From Alphaproteobacteria bacterium (GTDB lineage: Bacteria > Pseudomonadota > Alphaproteobacteria > Bin65): a DNA stretch of 64,000 nt. The stretch lies in assembly GCA_021776685.1 (NCBI GenBank), contig JAJFFJ010000003.1, positions 39,041-103,040 on the forward strand, in the 5' to 3' direction. Position numbers and translations under genes: made by a program. Below the pieces are notes generated by a model. That model was not told the DNA's origin, did not search any database, and worked only from the letters and a program-made list of their open reading frames with translations. How positions within the stretch are numbered: the stretch's first letter is position 1; each line of letters starts with the position of its first letter. This document shows, in pieces, positions 58,801 to 64,000 of this stretch.

Positions 58801-59883
58801 ATGTCCGCCATCATCCAGTCCGCCAGCGCCGAATTTCTGCTCTATCCGCTGCCGGGCGCCGTCGGCGGTTCCGGTGTCACGGCCGTGGATGTTGTCGCCG
58901 TGGACCTCACCGATGCCGACGGCCAGACCGGCACCGGCTTCACCTACGGTCTGCGGGGCGGCGGGGCGGTCATCCGCGCGGCGGCTCAGGACTTGCTCGA
59001 TCGGCTGATTGTTGGCCAACCAGCGGATTCACCGATCGCGCTTTGGCGGCAGATGGATGCGTCGCTCAACCGATTGGGCCAAGGCGCCTATTACATTGCC
59101 ATAGCCGCCATCGATCTCGCCATCTGGGACCTGCACGCCAAGCAGCGGGCGGTCACCCTGGGCGAGGCGCTGGGTGGCAGACCGCGTACTGTGCCGGTCT
59201 ATGGATCAGGCGGCTATCGCCCCAACCAGACGCCAGAGGAGGCCGCAGCGCAGGCCGTCAGGCAGGCCAAAGCTGGCTTCCCGCTGGTCAAGTTGCGACT
59301 GGCCGGGGACCGCACCGACATCGCCCGCATGGCCGCCGTGCGCGACGCCCTGCCCGCCAATGTCGACATGGCCGTCGATACCAACGAAAAGTGCGATCTG
59401 AACCGCGCCCAGTGGCTGGCACGGGAATGCGCCGAGCTGTCTGTCCTTTGGTTCGAGGAGCCGCTGGCCGCAACCGACTTTGAAGCCCATGCGGCGCTGG
59501 CCCGTACGTCACCCGTGCCTATCGCCACCGGTGAGCATCTACAAGGTGCGGTCGAATGCATGCCGCTTTTCCGCGACAGATCCTGCAGCATTATTCAGCC
59601 CGACCTGGCGGCAATCGGCGGCATTACCGAGGCCCTTCGGGTAACCCACCTGGCGGAGCATTTCGGCATCTCCTGCGCCCCGCATTTCCTGCCTGCGCTG
59701 TTTATTCACCTGGCGGCAGCCTGCCCCAGCCTGACCTGGCTGGAGGACTTTCCGCTGCTGGAACCGCTGTTCGATATCGATATTGAGATCGACGACCATC
59801 AACGGATGACACCGGGTAGCCGGCCTGGCCACGGCCTGCTGTGGGCGGACGGTGCGCGGGAGGCCTACCGCGTCGTGGAATAA
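58801..59883 (+). CDS. Enolase-superfamily mandelate racemase/muconate lactonizing enzyme-type protein
   Basis: The 360-residue enzyme has the N-terminal capping domain and the (beta/alpha)7-beta barrel of the MR/MLE group. By the numbering that matches mandelate racemase, metal ligands are D193, E219 (WFEEP) and E245 (TGEHLQ). H295 (CAPHF) is the likely second base. The catalytic lysine pair KxK is K164-L-R166, so the second lysine is arginine. Enzymes of the group dehydrate or racemise sugar acids and similar carboxylates. The substrate is open. It follows the HIT gene by 13 bases. Confidence 0.9.
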   Translation: MSAIIQSASAEFLLYPLPGAVGGSGVTAVDVVAVDLTDADGQTGTGFTYGLRGGGAVIRAAAQDLLDRLIVGQPADSPIALWRQMDASLNRLGQGAYYIAIAAIDLAIWDLHAKQRAVTLGEALGGRPRTVPVYGSGGYRPNQTPEEAAAQAVRQAKAGFPLVKLRLAGDRTDIARMAAVRDALPANVDMAVDTNEKCDLNRAQWLARECAELSVLWFEEPLAATDFEAHAALARTSPVPIATGEHLQGAVECMPLFRDRSCSIIQPDLAAIGGITEALRVTHLAEHFGISCAPHFLPALFIHLAAACPSLTWLEDFPLLEPLFDIDIEIDDHQRMTPGSRPGHGLLWADGAREAYRVVE

Positions 59884-59886
59884 TGC

Positions 59887-60357
59887 CTAGGCCACAGCGT
59901 CGAGCGAGCCGTTGACCGCATAGTTCAAAAGCTGGACCACCTGCGCCGGGTCTTCCGCCACGGCCATCGCCGCGGCATCCACTTCCTTGAGCGCGTGGGT
60001 CAGGGCCGGGTCGTGTAATACGATCATCGGCTTGCCGAGCGCCGCCGCATAGCCAGCGTCAAAAGCGGCGTTCCATTGTTTGTATTTGTCGCCGAAGCGC
60101 ACCACCACGATGTCCGACTTGTCCATCAGGGTCCGCGTGCGGATGGCGTTGACCTTGGCGCCCTTGTGATCGTGCCAGAAAGGATTGTCCTCGCCGCCGA
60201 GGATGTTGACGCCACAATCGTCGCTGGCGCCATGATCGGTCACCGGCGCCACCAGGGTCACCGGCAAGCCTGCCTGGGTGACGCCTGCCTGGATCCGCTC
60301 GCGCCAGTCGCTGTGAATTTCGCCTGACAGATAAACAGTCCAATTCTGCTGTGCCAT
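59887..60357 (-). CDS. YtoQ-family protein
   Basis: The 156-residue protein begins MAQQNWTVYLSGEIHSDWRERIQAG and contains the conserved segments ILGGEDNPFWHDHKGAKVNAIRTRTLMDKSDIVVVRFGDKYKQWNAAFDAGYAAALGKPMIVLHDPAL. This matches the YtoQ family, small soluble proteins of unknown activity with nucleoside-deoxyribosyltransferase-like motifs. The frame is open up to 60603, but the ATG at 60357 gives the family N-terminus. It converges with the enolase-superfamily gene and lies directly after the molybdoenzyme subunit in reading order. Confidence 0.88.
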   Translation of the reverse strand: MAQQNWTVYLSGEIHSDWRERIQAGVTQAGLPVTLVAPVTDHGASDDCGVNILGGEDNPFWHDHKGAKVNAIRTRTLMDKSDIVVVRFGDKYKQWNAAFDAGYAAALGKPMIVLHDPALTHALKEVDAAAMAVAEDPAQVVQLLNYAVNGSLDAVA

Positions 60358-60379
60358 TTCTCGATCTCCTGTTTGGCGC

Positions 60380-62131
60380 CTACTCGGCGGCCTGCATCTC
60401 TGCCGGGCGACCGGCAAAGCCTTCCAGGCGTGGTGGCGCCGCACGACTGCCGGAGCCACGGCCCGGCACCATGGGCATGGCGAAGCCCTGCTGATAGCTC
60501 GCGCGCACGATCGCCGTAAATTTCCAAAGGAAGCCGCCGGCAATAGCTGCCAGACCACCGACCAGAAAGCCCATGAGCGCGGGTGCGAACAGGCCCACGG
60601 CAAATCCGAGGATCACCAGAACATGGCCAATCAAGTGCAATGGCAGGCTGACACCATTCAGCACATTGCGGCTAAGAGGTGGAATGCCGCGGCTTTTCGC
60701 GGTGGTCCGGTAAAGATGCCAGAGCACCGCATTGACAAGCGCCAACACGATTCCGGCGGCCGCGGCCCATTGGATCCCGCCAACGGTTGCCGCAAGTAAC
60801 AGAAGGTTGCCGGCTTCTCCTCCGAGGATGACCCATATCGTCACCGCGCCGGCGGCGCAGATCAGCCCTGCTCCTTCGAGCAAGCCAGTGGCAATGATCA
60901 TCCATGGCATCAGGGGCACCCGCCAGTTGGGAATCCCGCGCGCTTTGAAGAGAATCATCGCCTGACAGAAAAGGAATGCCAGCGCCGCAATACCGGCCAC
61001 CGCAAACGCCACGGCATGATGGGTGAAAAGCCCCGCCAGCACGCCGGCGCCAAAGATTGGCACGACATAGAGCTCGCGGGTCATCCAACTGGTCTGGAAG
61101 CGCGTGATCGCCCGCCAGAAGCGCATCTTGCGGCCGATCTTGAGGAACACGAAAAACAAGCCGACGCACATCAACGCGCCCGCCCCGAAATTGAACCAGG
61201 CCAACGCCGGCGCTGGCAGATCGGCTGCGAGATAGAGCACCCACGCCAGGAAGGCCGCGCCTGACGCCAAGCCACCAAAACACCAGTTCATCGCCGCCCG
61301 CCAGTCCCAGAAGGTTTGGCGTTTGCCCACCAACGGGTTGACCGGATCAGCCATTTCTTCTTCGCTGACAGCGTTGGCGACGACGGCGGTTTCACCTTCG
61401 CGCCCCGGCACAGCAGGCGTCGTATAGAGATATTTGATCTGCGGATTGGTGCCCAGCTCTTCATGCATCTGGAAGAACTGGCTATCGTTGGTCAGCTTGG
61501 AGACCTCGCTGTTCGGGTCTTTGTAGTCGCCGAATTTGATCGCCTGGGCGATGCAAGCGGCCGAACAGGCGGGCGTTGCAGCTTCGTCGATACCCGGGGT
61601 CAAACCCTGGGCGAGGCCGTCGTCGACCCGGTCTACGCAAAACGTGCATTTCTGGGCAACACCGAGTCGGTCCTTATCGAAGACCGCCTCTTCCTGCACA
61701 GTCAGGTCATGGCCATCATAGTAACCGTGGATGTCATGGGCGATGGTCCGCGCCTGATAGGGGCAGGACACCGCGCAATAGCCGCAGCCGATGCAGACGT
61801 CGTAATCCATCGTGACCAACCCATCGGCGCGCTGTTTGGTGGCGCCGGTGGGGCAAACAGGGACGCAGGGCGGCTCCTCGCAGTGCTGGCAGCCGACCAC
61901 CAGAAACTGGCGCTGAACGTTGGGATATTCACCCTGCTCGATATCGATCACACGCCGCCACTGTATATCCGGCAGGGTGCTGTTCCAGTGCTTGCACGCA
62001 ATGGTGCATGTCTGGCAGCCGACGCAGCGATTCACGTCAATCGTCATTCCCCAACGCGGGGTATGATTGGGATCGTGGCACAAAGCCTCAGTGGGAGACT
62101 GCGGCTGCGTCTCGGTAGAACCTTCACTCAT
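60380..62131 (-). CDS. Fused 4Fe-4S electron-transfer and membrane-anchor subunit of a molybdopterin oxidoreductase
   Basis: The 583-residue protein joins a DmsB/PhsB-type ferredoxin domain (about 1-260) to a membrane-anchor domain with about eight helices (about 285-560, NrfD/DmsC-like). The Fe-S part has four cluster motifs: CVGCQTCTIAC, CQHCEEPPCVPVC, CIGCGYCAVSC, and CTFC with PACSAAC. The two parts are usually separate genes, so this is a fusion. Starting at 62131 (MSEGSTETQP) it follows the catalytic subunit by 8 bases. The frame extends to 62584 inside that gene but the extension is not family-like. The pair resembles PadBCD-type enzymes; the substrate is not proven. Confidence 0.85.
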   Translation of the reverse strand: MSEGSTETQPQSPTEALCHDPNHTPRWGMTIDVNRCVGCQTCTIACKHWNSTLPDIQWRRVIDIEQGEYPNVQRQFLVVGCQHCEEPPCVPVCPTGATKQRADGLVTMDYDVCIGCGYCAVSCPYQARTIAHDIHGYYDGHDLTVQEEAVFDKDRLGVAQKCTFCVDRVDDGLAQGLTPGIDEAATPACSAACIAQAIKFGDYKDPNSEVSKLTNDSQFFQMHEELGTNPQIKYLYTTPAVPGREGETAVVANAVSEEEMADPVNPLVGKRQTFWDWRAAMNWCFGGLASGAAFLAWVLYLAADLPAPALAWFNFGAGALMCVGLFFVFLKIGRKMRFWRAITRFQTSWMTRELYVVPIFGAGVLAGLFTHHAVAFAVAGIAALAFLFCQAMILFKARGIPNWRVPLMPWMIIATGLLEGAGLICAAGAVTIWVILGGEAGNLLLLAATVGGIQWAAAAGIVLALVNAVLWHLYRTTAKSRGIPPLSRNVLNGVSLPLHLIGHVLVILGFAVGLFAPALMGFLVGGLAAIAGGFLWKFTAIVRASYQQGFAMPMVPGRGSGSRAAPPRLEGFAGRPAEMQAAE

Positions 62132-62139
62132 GTCAACAC

Positions 62140-64000
62140 TCACTCTGCGGCTTGGGCGAAGGAGATATCGGCAATGCCGGTATCTTTTGCCGAGCCGAGT
62201 TCGTCCACTGCCAGCGGTTTTTGCAGGTGCCGCTCGGACGCCTTGTAGATTTTCACACAGGTGATATCCGACCCACTGCCCGTACTGTCTGTCAGCTTGA
62301 GCGAGATATCGGTGACCGAGTTCAGGCTTGGCCGGTTGAGGTCCTTCGCATAGGGCGTCTTCCAATGATCGAACTGGCCGATCATCAGCACCGTGTCCGG
62401 GCGGATGCCCTCGCGCAGCACGGCTGGGCCCTCGGTACGACCCGTGACCGATTCGATGACCACCTGATCGTCTTCTTCGATGCCAAGCTCCCGTGCTCGG
62501 CCCTTGTTGATGACCACGCCTTTGTGACCAGCGATATTCTCCGCCATCTCGTTGATCAGCGGCAGGCCGACGTTGGCGCCCCAAGCATACTGGAAGGAAC
62601 GCGCCGTCAATGCCCAGAAGGGATACTCCTCCGGCTCACGGTTGAAGTCCTTCACATAGTCTGTCCAGATTTTCGGAAAGGACTCATAGGTCGGCATGAA
62701 TTCGTATTCGCGCAGCTGGGTTTCCCACCAATCGACGCCGATCTCGCTCAGGCGCACCGCCAACTCGCGGCCGTGCCGGGTCAAACGCTCCTGATAGGGC
62801 AGCTCGTAACGCAGTCCCTTGGCCTTCATCGCCGGGTGGATGTACCAATCAATCTGGTTGAAATCCTTGAGCATGTAGCCGTGCTCTCGGAACCAGTCGA
62901 GGTCATGCACTTCCTTGCCCTGGGTCATATCCCAGGACACCGCCTTGCACATGTTGTCCCAGACCTGTTCGGATACCGGCGGCTCGCCCATTGGCAGCGA
63001 GTAGTCATACTTGTCCTCGCGCGCCAGCCGTGAACCGGCAGCGCCATCGTTGATCTTCTCGATGTATTCATCGAGGATCCCCGCCTCCTGGGCAAACCGG
63101 GTGATGATGTCCGACATGTCCATCGTGTCGCCTACCGGGTCAATGGCCTTCGCCCGAATTGTCCAACCTTCGTGATGCCAGAAATTTTCCTGGAACTTGG
63201 TACCGCCCAGACGAATCAGCTGGGTCGATTCCAGGTCCGTGCTCTCCGGCAACAGCACGTCTGCGAAGTGGTTGGTCTCGTCCATTGTGTAGGTGAACGC
63301 GATGATGAACGGGAATTCGGCCAGCCGGTTGGCCACTTCCGGCGCGTTCCACGAGCTGATCGACGGATTGGTGCGATAACACATCCAGATGTCCGGCGGG
63401 TCGTGGCGCGGCCAGTTATTCGGTTGGTGCTTCTGGAATAGCCAAGGCAGATGCGCCGGTCCGAGCGCCGCGGACCAGGGGCTGTCGGATACCAGAGGCA
63501 CCAGCGTCTTGTACGCATTGCGGATGTGCGGCTCACGGTTCCAGGCATTGGACGACGTGGCGTTGAACTGATAGCGCATAAAGCCGTCTTCGCCCGGAAT
63601 GACGGAGCCAACGCGGGACGCGGCAGGACGAACAAGTTTGACCGCCGTACCCAGTGTACCGCCCGGCACCTCAAGCGCGCCCATCAACACGGCCAACATG
63701 GTCCGAGCCCAACAGGTGTGATAGCCGCCCCAGCCGTTATTGACGCTCTTACCCAGCAGGATGGCCACCGGCCGGAATGGCAGGGTTTGCCCTTCGATCT
63801 CGATGGTTTCGCCGACGCAGGCATGTGCGATGTATTCATCGGCGACACGGCGGATTGTATCAGCCGGCACCTCGCTTTCGGCTTCCGCCCATTCCGGCGT
63901 GTATTGCGCCATATGCTCCAGCAGCAACTGGAAAGACGGCTTTACGTCAATGTCCTCGTGCTCCCAACGATGGTTGTCAGGGCCAAGTTCGTATCCGGAA
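62140..64000 (-). CDS. Molybdopterin-dependent oxidoreductase catalytic subunit (truncated by window edge)
   Basis: The visible 620 residues run to the right edge, so the N-terminus with the Fe-S site and signal is missing. The sequence has DMSO-reductase-family traits, such as HTCWARTMLAVLMGALEVPGGTLG, FADVLLPESTDLES, and a C-terminal molybdopterin dinucleotide-binding domain with FQYAWGANVGLPLINEMAENIAG and RARELGIEEDDQVVIES. The closest named comparison by memory is the catalytic subunit PadB of phenylacetyl-CoA:acceptor oxidoreductase, but perhydroxylation or other substrates are possible. It is followed by the fused electron-transfer/membrane subunit. Confidence 0.87.
   Translation of the reverse strand, partial: SGYELGPDNHRWEHEDIDVKPSFQLLLEHMAQYTPEWAEAESEVPADTIRRVADEYIAHACVGETIEIEGQTLPFRPVAILLGKSVNNGWGGYHTCWARTMLAVLMGALEVPGGTLGTAVKLVRPAASRVGSVIPGEDGFMRYQFNATSSNAWNREPHIRNAYKTLVPLVSDSPWSAALGPAHLPWLFQKHQPNNWPRHDPPDIWMCYRTNPSISSWNAPEVANRLAEFPFIIAFTYTMDETNHFADVLLPESTDLESTQLIRLGGTKFQENFWHHEGWTIRAKAIDPVGDTMDMSDIITRFAQEAGILDEYIEKINDGAAGSRLAREDKYDYSLPMGEPPVSEQVWDNMCKAVSWDMTQGKEVHDLDWFREHGYMLKDFNQIDWYIHPAMKAKGLRYELPYQERLTRHGRELAVRLSEIGVDWWETQLREYEFMPTYESFPKIWTDYVKDFNREPEEYPFWALTARSFQYAWGANVGLPLINEMAENIAGHKGVVINKGRARELGIEEDDQVVIESVTGRTEGPAVLREGIRPDTVLMIGQFDHWKTPYAKDLNRPSLNSVTDISLKLTDSTGSGSDITCVKIYKASERHLQKPLAVDELGSAKDTGIADISFAQAAE

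Noticed and set aside
62132-62584. Upstream extension of the fused Fe-S/membrane subunit into the catalytic-subunit gene
   Set aside because: The extension is out of frame with the catalytic subunit and is not ferredoxin-like; the start at 62131 fits the family.

Overview
The window is about 60% G+C and is densely packed with protein-coding genes on both strands. No intergenic gap exceeds about 280 bases. I see no rRNA, tRNA, insertion sequence, prophage or CRISPR array. The gene content points to a free-living aerobic alphaproteobacterium, possibly a Rhodospirillales-like marine lineage. Evidence includes the comF / grxC / nitrilase / DUF1178 / BioC-like methyltransferase neighbourhood, a speD-speE pair, LAB_N and ArnT-like lipid A genes, many acyl-CoA and LLM-flavin genes, and a ROSE-type RNA thermometer before a small heat-shock gene. 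The taxonomic placement is inference from family content; no marker gene such as 16S is present.

Layout. 1-5 kb: a truncated RpiR regulator divergent from apt, a creatininase-family hydrolase, an OmpA-domain protein, a trypsin-like lipoprotein and a SapC-family protein. 5-12.8 kb: an M20 amidohydrolase divergent from an acyl-CoA ligase / NTF2-like / crotonase operon, then a YcbK-type peptidase, an APH-fold kinase, and an LLM oxidoreductase divergent from an IclR regulator. 12.8-16.2 kb: speD-speE and a large acyl-CoA dehydrogenase. 16.4-21.3 kb: a Do-type periplasmic protease, an OmpR/histidine-kinase pair, an ArsC-like protein and a 2-hydroxychromene-2-carboxylate isomerase-like protein. 21.2-25.5 kb: a GlcD-like FAD oxidase, Sua5, CysQ and PanB. 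25.5-30 kb: a second LLM gene divergent from a MarR / FAH / IclR / cupin series, then a thioesterase. 30-37.7 kb: Hsp20 with its thermometer, a malonyl-CoA decarboxylase operon led by metY, a small secreted protein, DUF1178, a 1-Cys peroxiredoxin and a disordered protein. 37.7-43.2 kb: a methyltransferase, an SDR, comF, a Crp/Fnr regulator, grxC, a nitrilase and a MaoC-type dehydratase. 43.2-49.3 kb: membrane and glycosyl-transfer genes that look like lipid A or envelope glycosylation, a MATE pump and a CbiX-like chelatase. 49.4-56 kb: a Gld-type ABC system (ATPase, permease, GldG-like, DUF4340) followed by LemA and DUF3137. 56-64 kb: a secreted protein, a cyclophilin, a short reductive-dehalogenase-like Fe-S protein, a HIT protein, an enolase-superfamily enzyme, YtoQ, and a two-gene molybdopterin oxidoreductase whose catalytic subunit runs off the right edge.

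How the genes work together. Much of the window serves acyl-CoA and aromatic or xenobiotic catabolism (ligase, crotonase, acyl-CoA dehydrogenase, malonyl-CoA decarboxylase, FAH, cupin, LLM enzymes), with local IclR, MarR or RpiR control. A second theme is envelope maintenance: Do protease with a two-component system, OmpA, SapC, lipid A glycosylation, and the Gld-type ABC set. A third is redox and stress handling: Hsp20, peroxiredoxin, glutaredoxin, ArsC-like protein, cyclophilin.

The strongest non-coding observations are the ROSE-type thermometer at 30139-30276, a candidate RpiR operator at 419-455, a palindrome on the peroxiredoxin promoter at 36366-36382, and a geometrically feasible H-type pseudoknot in the speD leader at 14221-14253. 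The least ordinary protein-level items are the short orphan reductive-dehalogenase-like protein, the fused Fe-S/membrane subunit of the molybdoenzyme, and the lysine-rich insertions shared by two subunits of the Gld-type ABC set.
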